From Oscillospiraceae bacterium (GTDB lineage Bacteria; Bacillota; Clostridia; Oscillospirales; Oscillospiraceae): a stretch of DNA of 32,942 nt. Location of the stretch: positions 1-32,942 of the forward strand of contig JAKSQD010000023.1 of assembly GCA_024404315.1 (NCBI GenBank), written 5' to 3'. Below are positions 7,902 to 15,465 of the stretch, piece by piece. A model generated the notes under the pieces. That model worked only from the letters and a program-made list of their open reading frames with translations, made no database searches and was not told the origin of the DNA. The position numbers were made by a program, and so were the translations under genes. The first letter of the stretch is position 1. The number at the start of each line of letters is the position of its first letter.

Positions 7902-7930
7902 TTTACATCTATAATCCTAGATGCTATACT
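7902..7930 (+). promoter_or_regulatory. Promoter of the NCS2 permease gene
   Basis: TTTACA (7902-7907), 17 bp, then TGC-TATACT (-10 at 7925-7930). The leader to the start codon is about 137 nt. I searched it by eye for a purine riboswitch core and found none. Confidence 0.65.
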
Positions 7931-8073
7931 ACAAAGGCCGTTTTCGAGCGGTAGCAACAGGCAACAGCGGGATTTTCTATTTTCTCTCATTGTTTGAAAT
8001 GGGTTCTTCCTCTGTCGTACTGAGCTGAACAAATAACCCCAGACTTTTACGTAAAGAGAGGTTCAGAAAACAA

Positions 8074-9468
8074 ATGAAAGAAAAGAACAATCTGGCAAAA
8101 GAAGCGTTCCAACTGGATGGCAAACTGCCCCTGAGTCAGGCAATCCCTCTGGGCTTGCAGCATGTGTTGGCCATGTTCGTCGGCAACCTGACCCCCCTGC
8201 TGATTATCACCGGTGCGTGTGGCATTTCTGGCGGTGAGTTCGCTGACCTGCAACTGAGTCTGCTCCAGAACGCCATGCTGGTGGCCGGTATCGTCACTCT
8301 GGTTCAGCTTTGGTCCATTGGCCCCGTCGGTGGCCAGGTGCCCATCATCATGGGTACTTCCTCCGGCTTCATCGGTGTCTTCAACAGTGTCGCAGCCACC
8401 ATGGGCGGCGGTGTCATTGCTTACGGCGCTATCATGGGCGCTTCCATTATCGGCGGTATCTTCGAGGGCATTTTGGGTTTCTTCCTCAAGCCCCTGCGCA
8501 AGTTCTTCCCCTCCGTTGTCACCGGCACTGTGGTTCTCTCCATCGGTTTGAGCCTGATTTCCGTCGGTATCAATTCCTTCGGTGGTGGCAACAACGCAGT
8601 TGACTTCGGCTCCATGGAAAACCTGGTTCTGGCTCTGTTCGTGCTGATTATGATTCTGTTCTTCAAGCACGGCACAACTGGTTTCACCAGCTCTTCTTCT
8701 ATCCTGCTGGGCATTATCTGCGGTTATATCGCTGCTTTTATCATGGGCTTTGTTCTGCCCACCACCCTTGTCAACGCTGAGGGCGTTGAAATCACCAAGG
8801 CATGGGTGTTGAACTGGAGCAAGGTCGGCAATGCCGCTTGGTTTGAGATTCCCAAGCTGATGCCCGTCAAGCCTGTGTTTGACGCTCGTGCCATTCTGCC
8901 CGTTCTGGTGATGTTCATCGTCACCGCTGTGGAAACCGTCGGCGATATCTCCGGCGTGATGGAAGGCGGCCTGGATCGTGAGGCTACTGACAGCGAGCTG
9001 GCTGGCGGCGTGATGTGCGACGGCTTTGGTTCCTCCTTCGCTGCTCTGTTCGGCGTGCTGCCCAATACCTCCTTCTCTCAGAACGTCGGCCTGGTTGCCA
9101 TGACCAAGATTGTCAACCGCTTCGCTCTGTCCACCGGCGCAATCTTCCTGATTCTGTGCGGCCTGTGCCCCAAGCTGGGCGCTCTGGTCTCCATCATGCC
9201 TCAGTCTGTCCTGGGTGGCGCTGCTGTTATGATGTTCTCCTCCATCGTTATCAGCGGTATTCAGCTGGTCACAAAGGAACCCCTGACCAGTCGTAACCTT
9301 TCCATCGTCTCCGTCGCTCTGGGTGTCGGCTACGGCATGGGCGCTAACGCCAACGTCCTGGCTCACGCTCCCCAGGCCATTCAGCTGATCTTTGGTGGCT
9401 CCGGCATCGTTCCCGCCGCTATGGTCGCTATCATCCTGAACGTTGTTCTTCCCCGTGACCAGAAGTAA
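8074..9468 (+). CDS. NCS2 (uracil-xanthine) family permease, xanthine/urate type
   Basis: 464 aa integral membrane protein. NCS2/NAT carriers import nucleobases with H+ or Na+ across the plasma membrane; the family has 14 helices. The family signature is QNVGLVAMT (336-344). Gln in the first position is found in xanthine/urate carriers, whereas uracil carriers have Glu there. The TM1 His (LQH, residue 30) and ETVGD (287-291), both substrate-site features of xanthine carriers, are also present. Context agrees: hydroxylase genes lie upstream and xpt is convergent. ATG 8074 lies 12 bases after GAGAGG, a slightly long spacing, but no better start is visible. Confidence 0.92.
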   Translation: MKEKNNLAKEAFQLDGKLPLSQAIPLGLQHVLAMFVGNLTPLLIITGACGISGGEFADLQLSLLQNAMLVAGIVTLVQLWSIGPVGGQVPIIMGTSSGFIGVFNSVAATMGGGVIAYGAIMGASIIGGIFEGILGFFLKPLRKFFPSVVTGTVVLSIGLSLISVGINSFGGGNNAVDFGSMENLVLALFVLIMILFFKHGTTGFTSSSSILLGIICGYIAAFIMGFVLPTTLVNAEGVEITKAWVLNWSKVGNAAWFEIPKLMPVKPVFDARAILPVLVMFIVTAVETVGDISGVMEGGLDREATDSELAGGVMCDGFGSSFAALFGVLPNTSFSQNVGLVAMTKIVNRFALSTGAIFLILCGLCPKLGALVSIMPQSVLGGAAVMMFSSIVISGIQLVTKEPLTSRNLSIVSVALGVGYGMGANANVLAHAPQAIQLIFGGSGIVPAAMVAIILNVVLPRDQK

Positions 9469-9508
9469 TTCCCTTTTTGATCGCCACGGCACATAACCAA
9501 TAAAAGTT

Positions 9509-9538
9509 GGGGTTCGGAAAAAACCGAGCCCCATTTTT
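9509..9538 (+). terminator. Terminator of the permease gene
   Basis: Stem GGGGTTCGG / CCGAGCCCC (one G-U pair) with an A6 loop, followed by ATTTTT. Confidence 0.85.
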
Positions 9539-9541
9539 AAA

Positions 9542-9593
9542 CAAAAACAGGTACGTTCTTCTCCTCACAAAGGAAGAAACGCACCTGTTTTTG
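9542..9593. terminator. Bidirectional terminator between permease and xpt
   Basis: CAAAAACAGGT (9542-9552) pairs with ACCTGTTTTTG (9583-9593), and the inner CGTTCTTC/GAAGAAACG segments pair imperfectly. It gives a T-run in both directions and most likely ends the leftward xpt transcript. Confidence 0.75.
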
Positions 9594-9619
9594 CTTTATG
9601 TAAAAAAGGAAAGGCGGGA

Positions 9620-10201
9620 TTACTGCGGACGGAATGTGACCGTACCAGCGTCGGGATCCATTGCGTCAACGATGGCCAGAGATTCCAACTGATAGCCCAG
9701 ATTGCGGATGACCTTGCCGCCAATTTGGAAGCCCTTTTCGATGACAATTCCCAGACCCTCAACGGTAGCGCCGGAGGACTCCGCAATGGAGACCAGACCC
9801 TGCAAAGCGCAGCCATTGGCGAGGAAGTCATCAATGATGAGGACATGATCGCCAGGCCCAAGGAACTTCTTGGAGACAATGACCTGGTTTTTGTTCTTGT
9901 GGGTGAAGGATTCTACCTCAGCCACATACATTTCGCCTTCAATGTTGATGGATTTGGACTTCTTTGCGAACACCATGGGAACATGGAACTCACGGGCAAC
10001 AAAGGCGGCGATACCGATGCCTGAGGCTTCGATGGTCATAACCTTGTTGATGTTTTTGCCCGCAAAACGCCGCTTGAACTCACGGCCAATTTCTTCCAGC
10101 AGGTCAATATCCATCTGATGGTTCAAAAAGCTATCCACCTTCAGCACATTGCCGGGCTTGATGATGCCGTCTTTTACAATACGCTCTTCCAGAAAATTCA
10201 T
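9620..10201 (-). CDS. xpt: Xanthine phosphoribosyltransferase
   Basis: 193 aa, matching the family length (about 190-194). It converts xanthine and PRPP to XMP, salvaging purine base brought in by the permease. The PRPP-binding loop VLIIDDFLANGCA is at 120-132. The N-terminus (MNFLEERIVKDG) and AKKSKSINI (79-87) are typical of Xpt rather than of adenine or hypoxanthine transferases. A perfect AGGAGGTG precedes ATG 10201. Unlike the B. subtilis homologue, no purine riboswitch is seen; the gene has a short leader and its own promoter. It is convergent with the permease gene. Confidence 0.94.
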   Translation of the reverse strand: MNFLEERIVKDGIIKPGNVLKVDSFLNHQMDIDLLEEIGREFKRRFAGKNINKVMTIEASGIGIAAFVAREFHVPMVFAKKSKSINIEGEMYVAEVESFTHKNKNQVIVSKKFLGPGDHVLIIDDFLANGCALQGLVSIAESSGATVEGLGIVIEKGFQIGGKVIRNLGYQLESLAIVDAMDPDAGTVTFRPQ

Positions 10202-10229
10202 GGCTTTACACCTCCTGTTGAATAGAGAT

Positions 10230-10258
10230 ACTATACCATATTTTTTTCACTATGTCAC
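10230..10258 (-). promoter_or_regulatory. Promoter of xpt
   Basis: On the minus strand, GTGACA (10253-10258), 17 bp, then TGG-TATAGT (-10 at 10230-10235). The transcript would have a leader of only about 20 nt, leaving no room for a riboswitch. Confidence 0.6.
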
Positions 10259-10395
10259 CTGTCAATCTGCAAAATTCCAAACATTTCGAAGTGTTTTTCC
10301 TTGTTGCGACAGCACAGATAGTGATTTTCTGGAAAAGCAAGGTTTTTGGGGTTATTTCTTGTCTGTTTTTGACTTTTTATGCAGAAATACAACGG

Positions 10396-11436
10396 TCAGG
10401 GCTTTTCCGCATGGAAGACATCAAAATCCATCCAGTTGCAGCCCACCATGTCACCGGCGGGAATGAGATATTCATGCTCCATGAAGTCATAAACCTTCAA
10501 ATCGCTGTCCGTGTCGTTATAAATGACCTTGGCGCAGCCGATGTCCGTGATTTCGCCAAGTGCCACACTGCTGAGGCGGAACACGCCAGACTCACCCAGA
10601 ACGTTCTCTACTTCTTCATTTTCCAGGACAATCATGCGGAGCAAGAGGCTGTCTCCCAGGACATCCATGCCGCAGAATTCTGGCTCACCAATGATATGGG
10701 AGGGGCAGAACTGATCCAGCAGCTGATTATCCAGAGAATCCACGCCGTAGGTCATGATATGCTTGCCGGTATCGTTTTGGATATAAATGCTTTGGTCTTC
10801 CGACTTTCCGGTGATTCGATAAGCCTTGCCCTCTTCCATCTTAGAGAGAATCACACTGCCGTTTTCCAAAGGCAGATCAATCACCTCATAGTTGGATTCC
10901 CAATCAAACGCCTTTTTGATTTCCTCCGGGGTCAGCTGACCCAAGTCTTCGTTGGTCTCCGGGATGAGAACGGAATAACTGATAAGTTTAAAGTTAGAAT
11001 CGTAGGTAGCACGCAGGCGCAGACGACTTTGATAGTGATAGAGCGCATCCGCAAGCTCGACCTGATCGCCCAGATCCAAGGTGTACTCATCCACGCCAAA
11101 GTCTGTGGTGACATCCAGAGAAGCACTGCTTCCATTTTCTCCTGTGGCACTCGTTCCGATGACTTCAAAATCTGTGGTGGTGGTTTCCAGCTCCATCCCG
11201 TTTGCGGTTGCTTCGGAGGAGGACGCAGAAGCGTCGGGTTCAAGACCCACGGAGGATTCTGCCATGGATGCTTCCGCTCCAGAGGCATCAGCGGGGTCGG
11301 AGGAAGAAACAGCGGCTCCCTCCGAACTGGAAGCAGAAGCCTCCGGCGTAGAAGAGGGTTTGGAAGCACCACAGCCGACCAGCATAGAAAGAGCCAGAGC
11401 GAGGCACAAAATCAGCGCTAAAATCTTTGTTTTCAT
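10396..11436 (-). CDS. Lipoprotein of unknown function
   Basis: 346 aa. The N-terminus is a lipoprotein signal with lipobox LVGC (Cys21), followed by a Ser/Ala/Glu-rich linker to about residue 80. The rest is a soluble extracytoplasmic domain that I do not recognise. It is acidic and rich in beta-type segments (for example SRLRLRATYDSNFKLISYSVLIP and KAYRITGKSEDQSIYIQNDTG). ATG 11436 has AAAGGAGAA upstream; the reading frame is open further upstream, but that part does not look like a signal. It stands alone with its own promoter. Two other lipoproteins with similar linkers lie within the next 4 kb. Confidence 0.8.
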   Translation of the reverse strand: MKTKILALILCLALALSMLVGCGASKPSSTPEASASSSEGAAVSSSDPADASGAEASMAESSVGLEPDASASSSEATANGMELETTTTDFEVIGTSATGENGSSASLDVTTDFGVDEYTLDLGDQVELADALYHYQSRLRLRATYDSNFKLISYSVLIPETNEDLGQLTPEEIKKAFDWESNYEVIDLPLENGSVILSKMEEGKAYRITGKSEDQSIYIQNDTGKHIMTYGVDSLDNQLLDQFCPSHIIGEPEFCGMDVLGDSLLLRMIVLENEEVENVLGESGVFRLSSVALGEITDIGCAKVIYNDTDSDLKVYDFMEHEYLIPAGDMVGCNWMDFDVFHAEKP

Positions 11437-11508
11437 GATAAGGTTCTCCTTTCGAATCCCAATATGCCAATTACAAAGCCAGATATACTTTTTTCTCAAT
11501 CCTGTTTT

Positions 11509-11537
11509 ATACTATCATTTCCACCAGGTTTCGTCAA
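11509..11537 (-). promoter_or_regulatory. Promoter of the unknown lipoprotein gene
   Basis: On the minus strand, TTGACG (11532-11537), 17 bp, TGA-TAGTAT (-10 at 11509-11514). Confidence 0.65.
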
Positions 11538-11585
11538 GAACCAAACTTCCCCTTTTGTTCTCCATTTTATGGCGCAGAAGGATTG

Positions 11586-11614
11586 TTGACAGGTTCTTTT
11601 GTCCGTGCTATGAT
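11586..11614 (+). promoter_or_regulatory. Promoter of the nitroreductase gene
   Basis: Consensus TTGACA (11586-11591), 17 bp, TGC-TATGAT (-10 at 11609-11614). Confidence 0.75.
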
Positions 11615-11673
11615 GCTTTCTAGCAAGCGTTATTTTTGTATCTTATCTTTGCATCCCATCAAGGAGGAACACC

Positions 11674-12186
11674 ATGGAATTTACCGAAGTCATTCAGAGC
11701 CGCTACTCCTGCAAGAACTATGATGGCCGCCCTGTAGAGCCCATCAAGCTGAACGCCATTCTGGAAGCGGGTCGTCTCGCCCCCACCGCTAAAAATCTGC
11801 AAGGTCAGAGAATTTATGTGATTCAGTCCCCAGAAGCCATTGCGAAGGTTGACACGGTGACTCCCTGCCGCTACAACGCCGCCACGATGCTGGTGGTCGC
11901 CTATGACAAAACCAAAATGTTCACTTATCCTGGCGGAAAGAGCTGTTCCGCCGCAGAAGATGCCGCCATCGTTGCCACGCATATGATGCTGGCCGCACGG
12001 AGCGTCGGTGTGGATAGCTGCTGGCTGAACTTCTTTGACCCGGAACAGGCCGCCAAGGTGTTGGGTTTACCCGAAAACGAACAGGTGGTCATGATGATGG
12101 ACTTGGGGTATGCCGCCAAGGGCTGTGCTCCTCTCCCCAATCATTTCTCCCGGAAGGAGCTTTCCGAAACGGTTTGTTATCTGTAA
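11674..12186 (+). CDS. Nitroreductase family protein
   Basis: 170 aa. Members are FMN-dependent NAD(P)H oxidoreductases. The N-terminal motif IQSRYSCKNYDGRPV with the flavin-binding Arg-Tyr-Ser, LEAGRLAPTAKNLQGQRIYVI, and the C-terminal GLPENEQVVMMMDLGYA all fit the short, about 170-residue subfamily. These enzymes act as homodimers, and the substrate cannot be predicted from sequence. AAGGAGGAACACC precedes ATG 11674. It is monocistronic; the following amidase gene is convergent. Confidence 0.9.
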   Translation: MEFTEVIQSRYSCKNYDGRPVEPIKLNAILEAGRLAPTAKNLQGQRIYVIQSPEAIAKVDTVTPCRYNAATMLVVAYDKTKMFTYPGGKSCSAAEDAAIVATHMMLAARSVGVDSCWLNFFDPEQAAKVLGLPENEQVVMMMDLGYAAKGCAPLPNHFSRKELSETVCYL

Positions 12187-12235
12187 TGCCGTAGAAGGGC
12201 GGAAAGCAAACCCTTCTTCGTCTCTGCGTCAAACA

Positions 12236-13249
12236 TCAATTGGTTCGGCTGGCAATATACGCATCCACGCCGTTGGCGATGCCTTCGGCAATTTTGCGTT
12301 GATATTCGGCTGTGGCCATGCGTTCATCTTCTTCTGGGTTGGACATATATCCCATTTCCACAATCGTGACCGGAACCTGACACCAGTTAATCCCGCTCAT
12401 GGTGTCGGTTTCCCAAACAAATTCTTTCTCACAGCCGGTGGCCGCCACCAAATCATCCAGCACGCAGGCGGAAAGAAGCTTGCTTTGCGGGTAGATGGAG
12501 CTGTTATAAGGGTTGTTCTTGGTTTGGCAAATGGTCATTGCTCCCTGTCGGGCGCTGTCCTCCGCTCCGTTGGCATGAATGCGGAGAAAAACATCCGCTC
12601 CGGCGTGGTTGGCAATCTCTGCCCGCTCTGCGTTGGAAAGGTTCACATCATTCTCCGTGCGAACCATTAAAACCTGATAGCCTCGCCCTTTCAATTCTTC
12701 CTGCAATTTGAGTGAAACCTGCAACGTCAATTCATATTCTGGCATTCCGGTCGAACAACCGCTGGTTCCGCTGGCAACCTTCGCCTTGCTCTCAGAGGCA
12801 CCGGGACCAATCGGTTCCTTTTCGCTGTTTCCGTAGGCTTGGTGTCCAGCGTCAATGACCACCAGCACGGCTTTGTCGTTCGTTTCCGGCTCCGGCTGGG
12901 GCTTTGGTTCGAGTTCTATGTTTGGTTCCAGGTCTGACTCGGTTTCCTCTTCCGCTTGGGATTCCGTCTCTGGGTCTGGGAGTGGCTCGGTTTCTTCTTC
13001 CGGTTCGGATTCAACAGGCAGCGCAGCTTCTATGGAGCCGTCAGCTGGAAAGGACTCCTCCGCAGAATCGAGCTCTAAGAGGCTTTCTTCGGCGCTTTCC
13101 TGGGGAACAGACGTTTCCGGCTCCTGGCTGCTCACTTCTGTACTCACAGAGGCGCTTTGTTCTGGAAGCGGTTCGTTTTTTGCCGCACCAGTGCAGGCGG
13201 TCAGTGAAATGACCATGGCAAAAGCCAACAAATAACACCATTTTTTCAT
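12236..13249 (-). CDS. N-acetylmuramoyl-L-alanine amidase (Amidase_3), lipoprotein
   Basis: 337 aa. It cleaves the bond between muramic acid and the stem peptide of peptidoglycan, here tethered outside the membrane. A lipoprotein signal ends in LTAC (Cys19). Residues 24-124 are a long acidic, Glu/Pro/Ser-rich linker, and the amidase domain follows. Zinc ligands fit His136 (VVIDAGHQ), a Glu in MPEYEL (171 or 173) and His225 (RIHANG); the catalytic Glu is Glu298 in VEMGYMSNPEED. The start ATG has AAAAAAGGAGACAAAAT upstream. The promoter appears to be an extended -10 (TGG-TATAAT at 13288-13296, minus) without a clear -35. Confidence 0.93.
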   Translation of the reverse strand: MKKWCYLLAFAMVISLTACTGAAKNEPLPEQSASVSTEVSSQEPETSVPQESAEESLLELDSAEESFPADGSIEAALPVESEPEEETEPLPDPETESQAEEETESDLEPNIELEPKPQPEPETNDKAVLVVIDAGHQAYGNSEKEPIGPGASESKAKVASGTSGCSTGMPEYELTLQVSLKLQEELKGRGYQVLMVRTENDVNLSNAERAEIANHAGADVFLRIHANGAEDSARQGAMTICQTKNNPYNSSIYPQSKLLSACVLDDLVAATGCEKEFVWETDTMSGINWCQVPVTIVEMGYMSNPEEDERMATAEYQRKIAEGIANGVDAYIASRTN

Positions 13250-13287
13250 ATTTTGTCTCCTTTTTTCACCTTTGTTCTGCTGTCTGA

Positions 13288-13296
13288 ATTATACCA
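13288..13296 (-). promoter_or_regulatory. Extended -10 promoter of the amidase gene
   Basis: TGG-TATAAT on the minus strand, 39 bases ahead of the start codon. No good -35 is seen at 17 bp. Confidence 0.5.
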
Positions 13297-13381
13297 CATT
13301 CTGTCAGCAGATACCACTGTTTTTCTTTCCGTTTGCTCTGTGCACCAACCAAAGGGCTGCGGATATCATCATGCGTAACAA

Positions 13382-13453
13382 GAGCCTATCAGTCCATCGG
13401 CGCACCTTTATTTGCGGATAGGTTCTAAGCTGTCAGGTTTTATTTGACTGGCA
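13382..13453 (+). promoter_or_regulatory. Leader with two hairpins ahead of the nicotinamidase-like gene
   Basis: Hairpin 1 pairs GAGCCTATC (13382-13390) with GATAGGTTC (13417-13425) over 9 bp including one G-U, with a small inner CGCA/TGCG stem. Hairpin 2 pairs CTGTCAG (13430-13436) with CTGGCAG (13447-13453), directly before the GGAGAGG ribosome site. The structure matches no riboswitch class I know. Its first stem shares its arms with a leader hairpin ahead of feoAB. Confidence 0.4.
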
Positions 13454-13470
13454 GAAAGGAGAGGTTTTTC

Positions 13471-13983
13471 TTGAAAAAGTATCTAATCGTGGTCGATATG
13501 CAGCATGATTTTGTGGATGGTGCACTGGGCACCGCTGAGGCTGCGGCCATTCTGGAATCCGTCAAGGCCAAAATCGCCCAGGCATCTGCCGAGGGCAAGA
13601 CCGTCATCTTCACCCAGGACACGCACGGGGAAGATTATATGCAGACCAGTGAAGGCCGTCATCTTCCCGTCCCCCATTGCCTGAAAGGTACCTGGGGTTG
13701 GAGGGTCATGGAAGAACTGGACGTAGCAGAGGCGCTTCACATCCACAAGCCCAGCTTTGGCTATACGGGCTGGGCAGACATTGTGAAGAAGCCCGAATCC
13801 ATCGAGCTCATCGGTGTTTGCACGGATATCTGCGTGGTCTCCAACGCCCTGATTTTGAAAGCGCTTTATCCCGAGGTTCCGATGCGGGTGGACGCCGCCT
13901 GCTGCGCCGGTACGACCCCCGCCAATCACCTAGCCGCCCTCAACACCATGCAGTGCTGTCAGATTGAAGTGGTTGGAGCATAA
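13471..13983 (+). CDS. Isochorismatase-family hydrolase, nicotinamidase-like
   Basis: 170 aa. The family triad is visible: Asp9 (VVDMQHDF), Lys93 (HIHKPSFG) and Cys121 (GVCTDICVVSNAL). Asp50 and His52 (QDTH) with a following His (64 or 69) match the metal site of nicotinamidases, so nicotinamide to nicotinate is the most likely reaction; other amide hydrolases of the family remain possible. I choose TTG 13471 as start because GGAGAGG lies 6-9 bases upstream and the protein then begins with the family's strand 1 (KKYLIVVDMQ). The stop is 9 bases before the CapA-like gene, so the two are probably co-transcribed. Confidence 0.88.
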   Translation: MKKYLIVVDMQHDFVDGALGTAEAAAILESVKAKIAQASAEGKTVIFTQDTHGEDYMQTSEGRHLPVPHCLKGTWGWRVMEELDVAEALHIHKPSFGYTGWADIVKKPESIELIGVCTDICVVSNALILKALYPEVPMRVDAACCAGTTPANHLAALNTMQCCQIEVVGA

Positions 13984-13992
13984 GGAGAGACA

Positions 13993-15237
13993 ATGAAAAA
14001 GCTGTTATCTCTGATGCTGGTGATGGCCTTTGCTCTGAGCGGCTGCTGCGCCCCCAGCGTGCAGACCTTATCTGGCGGTGAAGGCTCCGTTATCGAAGAT
14101 GCTTCTGTCTCTGTGGAAGAAGCACATGATCCAGCCGACGCTGGCGCTGTCTCCTCGCTCGTGCCTGAAACGGAGTCCAAAGTGGAGGAAGCTCCAATAG
14201 AAGAACTGCCTGAGCCAGAACCCGAACCAGAACCGGAACCCGAACCGGAGCCCATCAAGCCCTATCACTACACCCTCTGTTTTGCAGGTGATGTGAGCCT
14301 GGCGGATGGAGGAAGCACGGTTTCTGCTTTGGAGCGTGACGGTCTGGAAGGTTGTTTCAGCGAAAAATTACTGAACTACATGAGAAAAGCCGATGTGATG
14401 TGCCTCAACAGTGAATTTGCGTTTACCAGCGGTGGCACTGCGCTGGACGGCAAAACCTACACCTTCCGTTCCAAACCGGAGCGTATTTCGGTTTTGCAGG
14501 ATTTGGGCGTGGACGTAGCGGTTTTGGCCAACAACCATGTTTTTGACTACGGCGAAGAGGGACTTTTGGACACGCTGGACACCTTCCAAAACGCCAAGCT
14601 GCCTTACATCGGTGCTGGAAAGAATCTGGAAGAGGCTTCCGCCATCTGGTACGCCGAGCTGGAAGACTGCACGGTGGCTTACATCGCCGGTTCCAGGGTA
14701 GAATGGGCCATGCAGACCCGCAGCGCTACCAATGACCGCTCGGGTGTGTTCCGCACCGCCGAAAGTCATGATCTGATGGTTCAACGCATCAAAGAAGCCC
14801 GTGAAAAAGCGGATTTTGTGGTAGTTTATGAGCACTGGGGGCAGGAAGGAACCACCGACCTGGAGGAATACCAGACAAAGGCCGGCAAGGAATTCATCGA
14901 CGCAGGCGCTGACGTGGTGATTGGAGACCATCCCCATGTGGTGCAGGGGATGGAATGGTACAAGGGAAAGCCCATTTTCTACTCTATGGGCAATTATTGG
15001 TTCACTTCTACCAAGGAACGGTATACCATGCTGCTGAATATGGAGCTTCGCCGTGATGAAGAAGGAACGGTTTCCGCCGTCTATCGTCTGATTCCCGGCT
15101 GGACCTCCAGCACAAAGGTGACGTACATCAAAGAGAAAGCCAAGCAGCGGGAATTCTTCGACTACATGGAGCGCATCTCGGTGAACGGCACAGTCACGGA
15201 CAAGGGGTATCTGAAACAACCCAAAAAGAACAAATAA
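13993..15237 (+). CDS. CapA/PgsA-family metallophosphatase-like lipoprotein
   Basis: 414 aa. The CapA (poly-gamma-glutamate synthesis) family has a calcineurin-like fold outside the membrane. The signal ends in LSGC (Cys18). A linker to about residue 90 finishes in seven Pro-Glu pairs (bases 14209-14253). Metal-site motifs follow: FAGDVSL (98-103), NNHVFDYG (180-187), GDHPHVVQG (311-319) and YSMGNYWF. No capB/capC partners are present, so a role in poly-glutamate synthesis is not supported; a phosphatase or wall-polymer role is as likely. AAGGAGAGACA precedes ATG 13993. Confidence 0.9.
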   Translation: MKKLLSLMLVMAFALSGCCAPSVQTLSGGEGSVIEDASVSVEEAHDPADAGAVSSLVPETESKVEEAPIEELPEPEPEPEPEPEPEPIKPYHYTLCFAGDVSLADGGSTVSALERDGLEGCFSEKLLNYMRKADVMCLNSEFAFTSGGTALDGKTYTFRSKPERISVLQDLGVDVAVLANNHVFDYGEEGLLDTLDTFQNAKLPYIGAGKNLEEASAIWYAELEDCTVAYIAGSRVEWAMQTRSATNDRSGVFRTAESHDLMVQRIKEAREKADFVVVYEHWGQEGTTDLEEYQTKAGKEFIDAGADVVIGDHPHVVQGMEWYKGKPIFYSMGNYWFTSTKERYTMLLNMELRRDEEGTVSAVYRLIPGWTSSTKVTYIKEKAKQREFFDYMERISVNGTVTDKGYLKQPKKNK

Positions 15238-15271
15238 CCAACTTTAAAAACCATCTATCATCTGATTCAGG

Positions 15272-15306
15272 AAAAAGCGGTCGGCCTAAGGGTACTCCGC
15301 TTTTTT
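15272..15306 (+). terminator. Terminator after the CapA-like gene
   Basis: AAAAAGCGG (15272-15280) pairs with CCGCTTTTTT (15297-15306), giving a stem followed by a T-run. Confidence 0.8.
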
Positions 15307-15344
15307 CACTTTCAGAAATATTTTTCCCCTTCTCGATTCCTTCC

Positions 15345-15373
15345 TTGACGCTCTTTCTTTTTTGGGATAAACT
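15345..15373 (+). promoter_or_regulatory. Promoter of feoAB
   Basis: TTGACG (15345-15350), 17 bp, TAAACT (15368-15373). It lacks the TGn extension seen at most other promoters here. I find no convincing Fur- or DtxR-type box. Confidence 0.5.
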
Positions 15374-15389
15374 GTTGCCGTAGACTAAT

Positions 15390-15443
15390 CGCCTATCCGC
15401 AGAACAGCAGCACAAGGATGACACCCAGCTTTCTGGATAGGCG
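15390..15443 (+). promoter_or_regulatory. Leader hairpin ahead of feoAB
   Basis: CGCCTATCC (15390-15398) pairs perfectly with GGATAGGCG (15435-15443). AGAA (15401-15404) and TTCT (15431-15434) extend the stem across a 2-nt bulge, and the loop is 26 nt. It begins about 10 nt after the expected transcription start and ends 22 nt before the ATG. No known metal riboswitch (NiCo/czcD type) is recognisable. Confidence 0.4.
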
Positions 15444-15465
15444 CTAACAAGGAAAGAGTGACGTT

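Noticed and set aside
8009-8028. Nine-codon open frame in the permease leader
   Set aside because: No ribosome site and no conserved features; likely chance.
7931-8073. Possible purine riboswitch in the permease leader
   Set aside because: ATAATC at 7911 looks like the start of a purine riboswitch, but it lies inside the promoter spacer, and the conserved loops and closing stem are absent.
8047-9534. 495-codon open frame on the minus strand across the permease gene
   Set aside because: It is an antisense shadow of a high-GC, codon-biased gene: rich in Gln, Asp, Gly and His with no domain, no ribosome site and a convincing gene on the other strand.
10250-10395. Terminator for the unknown lipoprotein gene
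   Set aside because: CCTTG/CAAGG arms exist but enclose a large loop without a proper T-run; no convincing hairpin found.
12193-12217. AGAAGGG/CCCTTCT hairpin between the nitroreductase and amidase genes
   Set aside because: Only a 7-bp stem with an 11-nt loop and no T-run on either strand; too weak to call a terminator.
14209-14253. Short tandem repeat of about six bases
   Set aside because: It is the coding sequence of the Pro-Glu linker in the CapA-like lipoprotein, with synonymous variation, and not a separate repeat element.
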